Position numbers and translations under genes: made by a program. The notes under the pieces were generated by a model. The model was not told the origin of the DNA and made no database searches. It was given only the letters and a program-made list of their open reading frames with translations. From NCBI GenBank assembly GCA_965215345.1, contig CBDCDL010000002.1:4588001-4652000 (forward strand): a stretch of DNA of 64,000 nt, written 5' to 3'. Numbering within the stretch: position 1 is the stretch's first letter; each line of letters opens with the position of its first letter. This stretch comes from CATQHW01 sp965215345. Lineage in GTDB: Bacteria; Spirochaetota; Spirochaetia; SZUA-6; Bin103. Positions 51,062 through 58,753 of the stretch are shown one piece after another.

Positions 51062-52153
51062 TCAGTCGCAACGGAGACCGCGCTCCCTCTCGTACCGCTC
51101 GATCCCCAACCGCAACAACCGCTCGATCAACTCCCCATACGGAATCCCCGACGCTTCCCACAATTTGGGATACATGCTGATACGCGTGAACCCCGGAATG
51201 GTGTTCAACTCGTTCACCAGCAGGGCGCCGTCCTCTTGTAGAAAAAAATCGACACGGGCCATGCCGTCGCAACAGAGTGCGCGAAAGGCGCCCAGCGTCA
51301 TCTCCCGGACCCGCTCGCTCACCGACGGCTCCAGGTCGGCGGGAATCACGAGCTCGGCTCCGTCCTCGTCCAGGTACTTCGCCTCGTAGCTGTAGAACTC
51401 GTGGTGGGGGATCACTTCGCCCGGCAGCGACACGATCGGCTTGTCATTGCCCAGCACGGCGCACTCGATCTCGCGCCCGGCGATGGCGCGCTCGATGACG
51501 ATCTTGCTGTCGTACGCGAATGCCTGCTCGACCGCTTCGGCAAACGCCGCCGGCTCCGCCACCCTGCGGATGCCGACCGACGATCCCAGGTTGGCCGGCT
51601 TGACGAACACGGGCGTGCCCAGCGGCCCGGCGATCGCATCCCACCTGGGCTGCGGGTCGCTCGCGTGCGCGACCCGGAAGTCGGCGACGGGGATGCCCGC
51701 GCCCACCAGCAACCGCTTCATCACATCCTTGTCCATGCCGACCGCGGCCGCAAGCACGCCGGGCCCCGCGAACGGGATGCCGGCGGTCTTCAGCATTCCC
51801 TGCACCGACCCGTCCTCGCCGTAGGGCCCGTGCAGCACCGGGAACACCACGTCCAGCGTCTGCAGCGCCGCGGGCGCGGAGATGCTCGGGCGCGCCGGAG
51901 CGGCAACCGGCTGGTCGCCCGCCCCGAGCGGGAACTCGTCCCCCCCCGCCGGGACCGCGCCGCGCTCGTCCGCCAGCAGGGTGCGCGCCAGGAATGCGTC
52001 GGGATCCTCGCGCCGCCAGGAGCCGTGCCGGTCGATGCGCAACACCACCACCTCGTGCGCCGACCGGTCGATCGCGTTCAGGACATTGAACGCGGACTGA
52101 CGGGAGACGTCGTGTTCTGCGGAGCGGCCGCCGTAGATGATGCCGATGCGGAT
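51062..52153 (-). CDS. ddl: D-alanine-D-alanine ligase, start codon replaced by ATC
   Basis: ATP-grasp enzyme making the D-Ala-D-Ala end of the peptidoglycan stem. Conserved blocks are PVLHGPYGEDGSVQGML, AVGMDKDVMKRLL, VFVKPANLGSSVGIRRV, MARVDFFLQEDGALLVNELN and NTIPGFTRISMYP, all intact. Homologues start M-R-I-G-I-I-Y-GGRSAEHDVS. Here that stretch is present in frame (IRIGIIYGGRSAEHDVS), but the Met position is ATC (52153-52151) and the nearest upstream ATG (52189) is separated from it by an in-frame TAG (52165-52163). The first in-frame GTG codons, around 52051, would delete the first 34 residues, including the catalytic-region Ser-Ala-Glu. Either ATC is used, or the copy is damaged, or there is an error. 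Confidence 0.85.
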   Translation of the reverse strand: MRIGIIYGGRSAEHDVSRQSAFNVLNAIDRSAHEVVVLRIDRHGSWRREDPDAFLARTLLADERGAVPAGGDEFPLGAGDQPVAAPARPSISAPAALQTLDVVFPVLHGPYGEDGSVQGMLKTAGIPFAGPGVLAAAVGMDKDVMKRLLVGAGIPVADFRVAHASDPQPRWDAIAGPLGTPVFVKPANLGSSVGIRRVAEPAAFAEAVEQAFAYDSKIVIERAIAGREIECAVLGNDKPIVSLPGEVIPHHEFYSYEAKYLDEDGAELVIPADLEPSVSERVREMTLGAFRALCCDGMARVDFFLQEDGALLVNELNTIPGFTRISMYPKLWEASGIPYGELIERLLRLGIERYERERGLRCD

Positions 52154-52241
52154 AGCGGAGTCCTACACCACGATGCCACCGCCTGTCATGCCGCGCGGCG
52201 ATAGGGGGCGGTAAGCGACCCTCGCCCCGAACCGATCGAAT

Positions 52242-53195
52242 TCAGGCGGTGACCTTGTCGACCAATGCCGAGACCGTACGGAAGTTGGCGCGCAGCGCCT
52301 CCTCGCAGGCGTCCGGGTCCTTGGGATCGCGGCCTGCCGGCACGTAGTGGCTGGCGACCGACAGGAAGGCCGGGCAGCGGTGCTCGTGCAGGTTGCGCAG
52401 CACGGTCTCGTAGTCGGTATGGCCCTGGCCGATCGGACAGTAGGTGAAGTCGAGCTCCGGGCCGCAATTGACGCGCAGGTCCTTCATGTGCAGGCCGTGC
52501 ACGTAGGGACGGACATTGCGGAAGCCGGCGGTGGCGGTGTCCGATTCGCCGCAGTTGACGTTGTCGGCCGGTCCCCACATCACCTTGATGCGCGGTGATG
52601 CCAGCCGCTCGGCGATGCGCCTGAAGTTGCCGGTGGTGTTGGTGTAGTTCCACGGCATCTGCATCAGCACCAGGTTGACGTCGTGGCGCTCGGCCGCCTC
52701 CAGCATCAGCGTGTACGCCTTCTCCAGCTTGTCCATGTCGGCGCGGCCGATGATGCCGCCACGCGTGGCCCAGCGCATCGGCCAGGTGGGCGACACGCGG
52801 CCCTGCGCGGAGTACTCGCCCGGCCAGGCCAGGGTGAAGGTGCACACGTCGCGGAAACCGAGCCGGGCGCCGATCTGCATGCCCCGCTCCAGCCGCGCGA
52901 AGTGATCCCTGAACTGCGGATGCTCGGCCATCGTGTCGATCTCCAGGTCGGCCAGGTGCACCTCCTTGAAGACGTTCCCGCCGAACAGCAAGGGCCGCAC
53001 GCCGTGCGCTTCCAGGCGCTTGCCGAGGCGGTCGGCCTGCGCGTCCGTCAGCTCGCCGACCGGGCCTTCGGCCCCCAGCGAGTGAACGAGGATGTGCTCT
53101 GCGCCGATCGCCCGCACCCGTTCCAATGCCCGGTCGAAATCCGGGATCGGCAGTTCGCCGATGAAGATGCCCAACGTGAATGCATGGTTACCCAT
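52242..53195 (-). CDS. Sugar phosphate isomerase/epimerase-like TIM-barrel protein
   Basis: 317-residue protein of the xylose isomerase-like TIM-barrel (AP endonuclease family 2) superfamily, which includes hexulose epimerases and inosose dehydratase. Barrel strands are recognisable in AFTLGIFIGELP, VRPLLFGGNVF, NLVLMQMPWNYTNTTGN, IKVMWGPADNVN and VHGLHMKDLRV; the His-Met-Lys-Asp element is the typical metal and substrate position. It is divergent from rhaM with 86 nt between starts, suggesting a role in rhamnose or related sugar metabolism (inference). Start ATG 53195. Confidence 0.82.
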   Translation of the reverse strand: MGNHAFTLGIFIGELPIPDFDRALERVRAIGAEHILVHSLGAEGPVGELTDAQADRLGKRLEAHGVRPLLFGGNVFKEVHLADLEIDTMAEHPQFRDHFARLERGMQIGARLGFRDVCTFTLAWPGEYSAQGRVSPTWPMRWATRGGIIGRADMDKLEKAYTLMLEAAERHDVNLVLMQMPWNYTNTTGNFRRIAERLASPRIKVMWGPADNVNCGESDTATAGFRNVRPYVHGLHMKDLRVNCGPELDFTYCPIGQGHTDYETVLRNLHEHRCPAFLSVASHYVPAGRDPKDPDACEEALRANFRTVSALVDKVTA

Positions 53196-53281
53196 GGCTT
53201 GAATGGAACATCGGCGTGGCAGCGCCGCGCAAGGGTCCGATCGTCATGACGAAGAGTCCCCGATCTGCGATGCTGGCGGCC

Positions 53282-53596
53282 ATGAGATACGCGTGGACGT
53301 GGCGGATCAGGCCGGACCGGATCGACGAGTACGTGCGCATGCACCGCGAGCCGTGGCCGGAGATCATGCGCGAGCACTCCGCGGCCGGTATCAGCGATTA
53401 CTCCATCTACCGGGACGGCAACCGGTTCTTCTACACCTTCGAGTGCGACGACGTGGAGGCTGCGTTTCGCTACCTTGCCGAATCCGAGGCGTGCCAGCGC
53501 TGGAACGCGATCACCAGCACGATGGTGGAGGGATCGTTCGACTTCGAGGAGGCCGAGCCGATCCAGTTCCTGGAGGAGGTCTTCCGCCTGGCATAG
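53282..53596 (+). CDS. rhaM: L-rhamnose mutarotase-like protein
   Basis: 104-residue protein of the RhaM/DUF718 family, which interconverts the anomers of L-rhamnose. It has the ferredoxin-like alpha-beta barrel and the conserved opening RYAWTWRIRPDRIDEYVRMH, with the active-site His of the family in that helix. ISDYSIYRDGNRFFYTFECD and the tryptophan-containing CQRWNAITSTMV follow. ATG 53282 is preferred because similarity begins there; an in-frame upstream extension to 53180 has none. It is divergent from the TIM-barrel isomerase, an arrangement that suggests a small sugar-handling unit. Confidence 0.88.
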   Translation: MRYAWTWRIRPDRIDEYVRMHREPWPEIMREHSAAGISDYSIYRDGNRFFYTFECDDVEAAFRYLAESEACQRWNAITSTMVEGSFDFEEAEPIQFLEEVFRLA

Positions 53597-53742
53597 CGCT
53601 GCCGCGCCTGGCGTCAGTCGGCCTGCGCCGGCAAGCCGAGCTCCAAGCGCGCCGTCGAACGCTCGTACGTCTCCATGGGAACAAGCTACCGTCACGGAGC
53701 CGGGCGGACCACCGCGCGGCGAACGCCGACCGGGCGGCGTGT

Positions 53743-53764
53743 TGCCTCACCCAAAAATCTAACC
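53743..53764 (+). repeat. IS left end, outer repeat
   Basis: TGCCTCACCCAAAAATCTAA plus CC. Outer copy of the terminal motif; the likely transposase-binding and cleavage end. Confidence 0.8.
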
Positions 53765-53776
53765 GTAGAGGCAGCA

Positions 53777-53798
53777 TGCCTCACGTAAGAATCTAACC
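53777..53798 (+). repeat. IS left end, inner repeat
   Basis: TGCCTCACGTAAGAATCTAA plus CC, 34 nt inside the outer copy and with three differences from it. Confidence 0.8.
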
Positions 53799-53914
53799 CA
53801 ACGAAGGGCGGTTTTCTCCCCCCTCAAGAGAGAGGCATACCCAGCAGTTCAGAAGGAATGCAGCAGAGGCGGCGGTAAAGGGGGTGGGGGTGCGGGGGAG
53901 GGGGCGCAACTGCC

Positions 53915-53931
53915 TGTGGATATGTGGATAA
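53915..53931 (+). other. Two adjacent DnaA-box-like 9-mers inside the IS
   Basis: TGTGGATAT (53915-53923) overlaps by one base TGTGGATAA (53923-53931). The second is a perfect reverse complement of the DnaA box TTATCCACA, the first differs at one base. They lie just downstream of a G-rich tract (53880-53907). Possibly coincidental. Confidence 0.35.
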
Positions 53932-54056
53932 GTGCCGCCGGCAGCCGGGAGGCGGCCGCGCCGGTGGCACGCGGGCGGGAAGATCGCTCTATCCGCATGG
54001 ATCACCGGGGTGCCGTGCAGCCCGCAGGGACCCGACCTGAACGGGCTGCGGGCCGC

Positions 54057-54344
54057 TCAGTCGCGCCCGAACCCTCGCGGCGGCTCGACGCTTTCCAGTT
54101 CGGCAAGATCCAGCCCGCATATCGTCTCCAGCTTCTGGGCAACCACCGACTCCTGAAGGCTGTCGGGCAGATGGTCGAGCCACGCTTGATATTCACTCTG
54201 GAGGTCGAGCAGGGTCCGTACCGCATCCTGCCAGCGTTGCGGTCGGGACCTGCGGTCGTGCCGCCTGCGATACTGCACCCGGGGTTGCTCGGCGTTGCGG
54301 CGCTGTCGATAGCGCCGTTGTCGTTCCGCGTTACTCAAAGCCAT
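54057..54344 (-). CDS. Small basic accessory protein of the IS
   Basis: 95-residue protein starting MALSNAERQRRYRQRRNAEQ, a highly basic N terminus seen in small phage- and transposon-borne proteins. An acidic helical C-terminal part follows (DAVRTLLDLQSEYQAWLDHL, then LDLAELESVEPPRG). The bipartite composition suggests a DNA-binding helper with a protein-interaction tail. It lies downstream of the transposase gene on the same strand, inside the terminal repeats, so it is likely an element-encoded accessory gene. No named family was recognised. Confidence 0.6.
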   Translation of the reverse strand: MALSNAERQRRYRQRRNAEQPRVQYRRRHDRRSRPQRWQDAVRTLLDLQSEYQAWLDHLPDSLQESVVAQKLETICGLDLAELESVEPPRGFGRD

Positions 54345-54663
54345 CGAGCCATCCTACCTGATCCGATTGAACACCGTTACGTAACGGGACCCGGATCATC
54401 CGTGCGGCTCTGCCGGTTCGCGCCAACCAGGGTCACCACCGTGCCTCGCGCCGGGGCTGCGGTCGGCTCCCACGAGCGGCCGACGATCGTTTCCGGGCGG
54501 TAGCCCCAGAGGGGACGCTTGGCCGGTTCGGTCTGGCAGCGGCGCGGGGCGCGCGTGCAGCCCCGACAGCGAGCGCGTACGGCTCAGCGTCACGGTCCGA
54601 TCACGACCGGCCGAGGGGCGAGGCGCCCCCCAGAGACCGGTCCGACCCGCCGGCGGCAAACGC
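54345..54663. other. Non-coding interior of the IS
   Basis: 319 nt between the transposase stop and the accessory gene. A minus-strand frame (54396-54707) is open, but its Arg/Pro-rich translation looks like a high-GC artefact and it overlaps the transposase end. No promoter or repeat stands out. Confidence 0.4.
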
Positions 54664-55896
54664 TCATCGGTTGCTCGGTCGCACCGAGGGCGGTGTCTTG
54701 TCGGCATGCACCCGCAGCAGGTGCTCGGTCAAGCGGGTCAACTCGCGCTTGAGGGCCACCGGGTTCAGTGTCGCGTACTGCTGCTTGAGCCGCGCCTTCA
54801 CCTCTGCGTCCACCGCCGGGGATTGCAGCATGCGCTGATACGGCGTCTGGGGCTCGTCATAGATGCGGCGCACCTTGCTGCCGTAGCGGGTCTTCTTGAT
54901 CAGCTTCACCGAGGGGTAGAAGAAGTTGACCAGGAGGCCGAGGGTGCCGTAGATGGCGTGGAGAGCGGCCAGCTCCTCGTCGGTGTCGTAGCGGTGGTAG
55001 CCGACCGCGCGGCGCACCACGTGGCCGTTCTTCTGCTCGACGTAGCAGGTGTCGTTCTTGCGGTACGGGCGCCCGCGGGTGAAGGTGATCTGATGCTCGC
55101 GGCAGTAGCCGACCAAATGATGGTTGATGAACTCGCTGCCGTTGTCGGTGTCGATGCCCTTGATCGGGATCGGCAGCGTCCGGCGTGCGGCCTGTAGGGC
55201 CGCGTGGGTCCAGCGCTGCGCCTTGTTCTGCAGCCCGTGCAGTTGGACCCAGCCGGTGTCGACGTCGGCGATGGTCAGCGTCTGGCAGAAGTCGCCCGAG
55301 GCATCGCCGCCGTCGTGGGCCACCAAGTCGATCTCGAAGAACCCCGGCTCCTGCTCGTCCCAGTCGGCGAAGGTGCGGATCGGGATCTGGTGCTTCAGGA
55401 GGCTGCCCGGCTTGGTGTGGGTGCGGCCCTTGATCTGCAGCCGCGCGCGCTCGGGCTGCAACAGCCGGTCGATGGTGGCGGCGCTGATGCTCAGCAGCTT
55501 GGCGCGCACCTCTGCGGTGAGCGGGATCTCGCCGAACGAGTCGAGCACCGGCAGCATGGTGCGCAGCACGACCACCAGGCGCTTGCCGCACATGAAGTCG
55601 AACACGTACCAGATCTGCGTGAGGGCCTTCAGCACCTCCTGGTCGTAGCGGCGCGGTCGCGCGCGGCGCTTGCCGCGCCGGGGGCGTCCGACGACGAGCT
55701 TGACCAGCTGACCGTCGATGCGCACCAAGCGGGTACGCCCCCATGCGTTCAGCAGATGGATCGCGTACTTGCGGGTGTAGCCGGTGGACTCGACGAACTC
55801 GCCGAGCATGACCGCCTTCTCCTTCCTGCCGGCGCGGCGGTACCGCCGCGCCACTTCATCCGTGAGTGCCCTGCGTTCACCCATCCTCAGCCCCAT
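54664..55896 (-). CDS. DDE transposase with integrase catalytic core
   Basis: 410-residue transposase. An N-terminal helix-turn-helix region (about 1-60, with STGYTRKYAIHLLN) precedes an RNase H-like integrase core. The acidic triad is visible: Asp in GFFEIDLVAHDGGDASGDFC, Asp in IDTDNGSEFINHHLVGYC, and Glu in NDTCYVEQKNGHVVRRAVGY. C-terminal RYGSKVRRIYDEPQTPYQRM is a hallmark of the ISNCY/IS1202-like group. It starts at ATG 55896 (or the Met at codon 5). Full length and intact motifs suggest an active element; the right-hand terminal repeats lie 65 nt upstream of the start. Confidence 0.92.
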   Translation of the reverse strand: MGLRMGERRALTDEVARRYRRAGRKEKAVMLGEFVESTGYTRKYAIHLLNAWGRTRLVRIDGQLVKLVVGRPRRGKRRARPRRYDQEVLKALTQIWYVFDFMCGKRLVVVLRTMLPVLDSFGEIPLTAEVRAKLLSISAATIDRLLQPERARLQIKGRTHTKPGSLLKHQIPIRTFADWDEQEPGFFEIDLVAHDGGDASGDFCQTLTIADVDTGWVQLHGLQNKAQRWTHAALQAARRTLPIPIKGIDTDNGSEFINHHLVGYCREHQITFTRGRPYRKNDTCYVEQKNGHVVRRAVGYHRYDTDEELAALHAIYGTLGLLVNFFYPSVKLIKKTRYGSKVRRIYDEPQTPYQRMLQSPAVDAEVKARLKQQYATLNPVALKRELTRLTEHLLRVHADKTPPSVRPSNR

Positions 55897-55960
55897 TTCC
55901 TCGGAACCTCCTCTGCGGTCTGCGAGGGGCTCCGGACCGGACCCGCAGGTCCAGCCCTTC

Positions 55961-55982
55961 GGTTAGATTTTTAGGTGAGGCA
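55961..55982 (-). repeat. IS right end, inner repeat
   Basis: Read on the minus strand: TGCCTCACCTAAAAATCTAA plus CC, nearly identical to the left copies. Confidence 0.8.
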
Positions 55983-55994
55983 TGCTTTCCGCAG

Positions 55995-56015
55995 GGTTAG
56001 ATTTTTGATGAGTCA
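55995..56015 (-). repeat. IS right end, outer repeat
   Basis: Read on the minus strand: TGACTCATCAAAAATCTAAC plus C. It is the most diverged copy and one base shorter, 33 nt outside the inner one. Confidence 0.75.
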
Positions 56016-56070
56016 ATGCGGGCGGTTGATCTTTTCGGTCCGGATGCCCATACTCCGGCACAGCGACTGC

Positions 56071-56142
56071 GGCCCCTTCGTCTATCGGCCAGGACGCGAG
56101 ACTCTCATTCTCGAAAGAGGGGTTCGATTCCCCTAGGGGCTA
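56071..56142 (+). tRNA. tRNA-Glu (anticodon CTC)
   Basis: 72-nt tRNA without encoded CCA. The acceptor stem is GGCCCCT/AGGGGCT with a G-U first pair and discriminator A. The D-arm region is TCTATCGGCCAGGA; the anticodon stem is CGAGA/TCTCG with loop CTCTCAT, giving anticodon CTC (56101-56107 region) behind the conserved U33. The T arm is GGGGTTCGATTCCCC. It matches tRNA-Glu in the conserved CCCCTTCGTCTA opening. The IS ends 55 nt upstream. Confidence 0.95.
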
Positions 56143-56190
56143 TAGGCTGCGGTGCGCATTCCGTGCGCGCACGTGCGGTGTCTGCCAACC

Positions 56191-56844
56191 TCACCCGAAG
56201 AGGTCGGCCACGATCTCCACCAGGGACTCGAACACGTTGCCGGCCGCCTCGGTCACCCCCTCCAGGAGCGCGGGAGCGGTTTCGGCCGCGGCGTCCGCGA
56301 CCTGTGCCGCGCCCGCCGCTCCGAGGAGTGCCACGTCCGGGTCCGTCCAGAGCAGGGCTTCGGCGACCACGTCGGCGCCCCGCCCGTCACCGCGAGTCAC
56401 GACGCGGCTGCGCTCCATCTGCCAGATCGCCTCGAGCTCGTGGTGGTCGAACCACACCCCCTTGCACTTCGTACAGATGTCGAGCGTCACGCCGGCGCGC
56501 GGCACCTGCAGCATGGGTTGCTCGCAGGCCGGGCACGCCAGTCGGGTCTTCGCGCCGCACGCTCCGCAGACCGGGCTGTCGCGGTCCAGGAAGGCGCGGC
56601 AGGAGTGGCACTGCGCCCGGTGCTTCCGGTCACGGACAGGGACGCGGGCCCGCAGCGCCTCCGGGCGCTGGCGGCGGACGCGCTGGACCTCCCCCGGCTC
56701 GAACCACATGCCGCCGCAGCGGCTGCAGTGGTCGAGGATGAGCGGCTGGCCGGCAGACGTCCCGTGCGCGGCGGGTCCGTCCATGCGCACCTTGTCCATC
56801 TTGACCCCGAGACAGACCGGACAGGGCCAGCGGGGTTCGCTCAT
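56191..56844 (-). CDS. zf-TFIIB-type zinc ribbon protein
   Basis: 217-residue cytoplasmic protein with repeated zinc-binding units. CPVCLGVKMDKV with HCSRCGGMWFEPGEVQRV forms the first TFIIB-type ribbon. CHSCRAFLDRDSPVCGACGA forms a second zinc site, and CPACEQPMLQVPRAGVTLD with CTKCKGVWFDHHELEAIW forms another TFIIB-type ribbon. The C-terminal 65 residues are acidic and helical, without motif. Function unknown; such proteins may bind nucleic acid or act as chaperones. The start ATG 56844 overlaps the stop of the upstream winged-helix protein (ATGA), so they form a two-gene operon. Confidence 0.85.
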   Translation of the reverse strand: MSEPRWPCPVCLGVKMDKVRMDGPAAHGTSAGQPLILDHCSRCGGMWFEPGEVQRVRRQRPEALRARVPVRDRKHRAQCHSCRAFLDRDSPVCGACGAKTRLACPACEQPMLQVPRAGVTLDICTKCKGVWFDHHELEAIWQMERSRVVTRGDGRGADVVAEALLWTDPDVALLGAAGAAQVADAAAETAPALLEGVTEAAGNVFESLVEIVADLFG

Positions 56845-57290
56845 GGGTCCAGCAGCCTCCTCGCCTGGTCCTTTTCCGGCGTGTGCAGGACGTCGTGGAA
56901 TACGTACACCAGCACGCCCGAGTCCGTGATCTGGAGATCCGCCACCTTTCTCAGCGCGAGCGCATGCAACGCCTCTTCCGCCGCCTCCGGGGACACCGCC
57001 AGCCCTGCGGCCACCTCCACGGCGGTAAGCCGCCCACCGTGCTGTCCGGCCAGGCGCAGCACCTCCGCCTCCAGCGTCTCGCGCCGCAACGCCTCCCGCC
57101 GCTCTCCATGTACCCGCCCGGCGCCGAAATGCCCGGCGATCAACCAAGCTCCTCCCGCCACCGGCAGACCTGCCCCGATCAGCAGCGCCACGACCGTGGC
57201 CAACCCGCCGTGCACGTCCGCCTGCGTGAATCCGAGCAGCACGAACAGCCCTACCGCGATCAGACAGCACCCGCCGATCAGCCTACCCAT
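56841..57290 (-). CDS. Membrane protein with cytoplasmic winged-helix domain
   Basis: 149-residue protein. Two N-terminal hydrophobic segments (about 3-20 and 29-53) form a hairpin. A helical linker (HGERREALRRETLEAEVLRL) is followed by a small winged-helix-like domain (LTAVEVAAGLAVSPEAAEEA, then TDSGVLVYVFHDVL). This domain combination recurs in bacteria next to zf-TFIIB proteins, but its role is unknown. Start ATG 57290; the in-frame upstream extension to 57335 is not hydrophobic and unlikely. It shares a transcript with the zinc-ribbon gene. Confidence 0.75.
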   Translation of the reverse strand: MGRLIGGCCLIAVGLFVLLGFTQADVHGGLATVVALLIGAGLPVAGGAWLIAGHFGAGRVHGERREALRRETLEAEVLRLAGQHGGRLTAVEVAAGLAVSPEAAEEALHALALRKVADLQITDSGVLVYVFHDVLHTPEKDQARRLLDP

Positions 57291-57629
57291 GTTCCGAACC
57301 TCTCCGAACGTCGCGGTCAGGGTACACCGCACCACGGGGGCCCATCAGCGGCAGCCCGATTCCGCGGATGACCGGCTCGTGCATCAGGAACCCATGCGCG
57401 TGGCTCCGCCGGTGAGTCACGCCAAGGCTGAAGCGGGCCAGTCGCACGACGAATCCGGACCGTGCGTGGTTGGGAACGAGAGCCCAGGGGCCTCTCTCGG
57501 CACTCGAGAAAGGTAACCAAGAAAAACTGTTGCATCTGTTCCGACGGCTGGCCCGTGCTCGCACAACGATTCGGAGGCATCCTCCCGGGCAGTTTCGCCT
57601 TTCGCACGGGCTGATAGTAAGGTACGCGC
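57291..57629. other. Intergenic region upstream of the exchanger gene
   Basis: 339 nt between divergent genes. A minus-strand frame (57283-57564) is open but shows no recognisable family and lacks a ribosome site. A short AT-richer patch (GGTAACCAAGAAAAACTG near 57513) stands out against the GC-rich background. The right end carries the TAAGGT element described separately. Confidence 0.35.
57618..57623 (+). promoter_or_regulatory. Putative -10 element (TAAGGT) before an ATC codon
   Basis: TAAGGT ends 6 nt before ATC 57630, the same geometry as elements that precede ATG or GTG elsewhere here. An overlapping TAGTAA (57615-57620) is an alternative. Confidence 0.35.
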
Positions 57630-58718
57630 ATCAACGAACCGCATTCCACCGAAACGAACGCCCTGGAAGCACTGCTGTCCGGGATCGCCGCCGACGCTCC
57701 GCTCATCGGACTGCTCGTCACGATAGTCATATCGCTGGCCGTGCTCGCGAAGGGCGCCGACATCCTGGTTGATCAGGCCGTTTCGCTGTCGAACCGCCTC
57801 GGCGTGCCGAAGATGCTCATTGGAGCCACCATCGTCAGCGTCGGCACGACGCTTCCCGAAGCGGCGGTCAGCGTGCTGGCCGCCGTGCAGGGCAATCCCG
57901 GGCTGGCGCTCAGCAACTCCGTCGGCTCGATCATCGCCGACACGGGACTGATCCTGGGTCTGGCGATCCTGATCGGCCGCGTGCCGACCGAACGGCGTCT
58001 GGTGAGCCGTCAGAGCTGGATCCAGGTCTCGAGCGCGCTGCTTCTGGTGCTGGTGTGCGTGCCCTACCTGGCGCTGCGCGGCATGTTCACCGATGGCGGA
58101 CGCCTGCCGCAGCCGGTGGGCATCCTCTTCCTGGTGCTGCTCGGCCTGTACCTGTGGCGCTCGGTCTCCTGGTCGCGGACCGCACCGGGCGGCGCCGCGG
58201 AAGATGGCGGCGACGAGGACGGGGCCGAGGCGCCAACACCGATCAAGGCGCTGGTGTTGCTCGTACTGGGCGTGGTGATGGTCGTCGCGGGTGCGAACGT
58301 GCTGATCACGGCGGTCGAAGAGCTGGCGCACCGACTGCGAATCCCCGACGCGATCATCGGCGCCACCCTGGTCGCGTTCGGGACCTCGCTCCCGGAGTTG
58401 GTGACCGCGGTCACGGCCGTGCGCCGGGGACATGGCGAGCTTGCCATCGGCAACGTGTTGGGCGCCGACGTGCTCAACGTGCTGTTCGTGAGCGGCGCCG
58501 CCGCCGCGGTGACCGCGGGCGGACTGGCCGTGCCGCCGCAGTTCTTCTACCTGTTCTTCCCGTCGATGCTGTTCGTGGTGCTGGTGCTGCGGCTCGGCAT
58601 CAGCCGCACCGGGACGGGCCAGTTCAGCAAGGCGTTCGGCTTCGCGTTGCTCGGCGCCTACCTGGTGACCATCGTGGTCGGCTACGTGGTTCCGGGCGGC
58701 GGCACCCTGCACGGCTGA
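57630..58718 (+). CDS. CaCA-family Na+/Ca2+ exchanger, start codon uncertain
   Basis: About 362-residue membrane antiporter with two inverted halves. The alpha-1 repeat is GATIVSVGTTLPEAAVSVLA and the alpha-2 repeat GATLVAFGTSLPELVTAVTA; the Glu in each (TLPEA and SLPEL) binds the cation. Halves are joined by an acidic loop (EDGGDEDGAEAPTP). Hydrophobic sequence of the first helix (PLIGLLVTIVISLAVLAKGA) lies upstream of the first canonical start, GTG 57741. Between it and the upstream in-frame TAA there is no ATG, GTG or TTG. ATC 57630 follows a TAAGGT element; CTG codons at about 57660-57680 are other options. The family identity is secure. Confidence 0.85.
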   Translation: MNEPHSTETNALEALLSGIAADAPLIGLLVTIVISLAVLAKGADILVDQAVSLSNRLGVPKMLIGATIVSVGTTLPEAAVSVLAAVQGNPGLALSNSVGSIIADTGLILGLAILIGRVPTERRLVSRQSWIQVSSALLLVLVCVPYLALRGMFTDGGRLPQPVGILFLVLLGLYLWRSVSWSRTAPGGAAEDGGDEDGAEAPTPIKALVLLVLGVVMVVAGANVLITAVEELAHRLRIPDAIIGATLVAFGTSLPELVTAVTAVRRGHGELAIGNVLGADVLNVLFVSGAAAAVTAGGLAVPPQFFYLFFPSMLFVVLVLRLGISRTGTGQFSKAFGFALLGAYLVTIVVGYVVPGGGTLHG

Positions 58719-58730
58719 TGTGCTATATGA

Positions 58731-58751
58731 ACTTGAAGATATACTTCAAGT
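58731..58751. promoter_or_regulatory. Palindromic operator of the toxin-antitoxin relic
   Basis: Perfect inverted repeat ACTTGAAG-ATATA-CTTCAAGT (8-bp arms, 5-nt centre) directly before the antitoxin ATG, overlapping a TATACT -10 element at 58740-58745. This is typical of an autoregulatory antitoxin site. Confidence 0.65.
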
Positions 58752-58753
58752 GC

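Larger units (their letters stand above)
53743..56015. mobile_element. Insertion sequence, about 2.27 kb, with doubled terminal repeats
   Basis: Bounded by inverted ends of the form TGCCTCACnnAAAAATCTAACC. Each end has two copies of this motif in direct orientation, spaced 33-34 nt apart (53743 and 53777 on the left; 55982 and 56015 read inward on the right). The element begins TG and ends CA. It contains a DDE transposase (54664-55896, minus), a 95-residue accessory ORF (54057-54344, minus) and non-coding flanks. The transposase fits the group often filed as ISNCY/IS1202-like. No clear target-site duplication is seen. It inserted about 55 nt upstream of tRNA-Glu. Confidence 0.85.

Noticed and set aside
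54396..54707. Minus-strand frame downstream of the transposase
   Set aside because: Arg/Pro-rich, overlaps the transposase end, and lacks a ribosome site or family similarity.
57283..57564. Minus-strand frame in the gap upstream of the exchanger gene
   Set aside because: No recognised family, and it overlaps the start of the winged-helix membrane protein gene.
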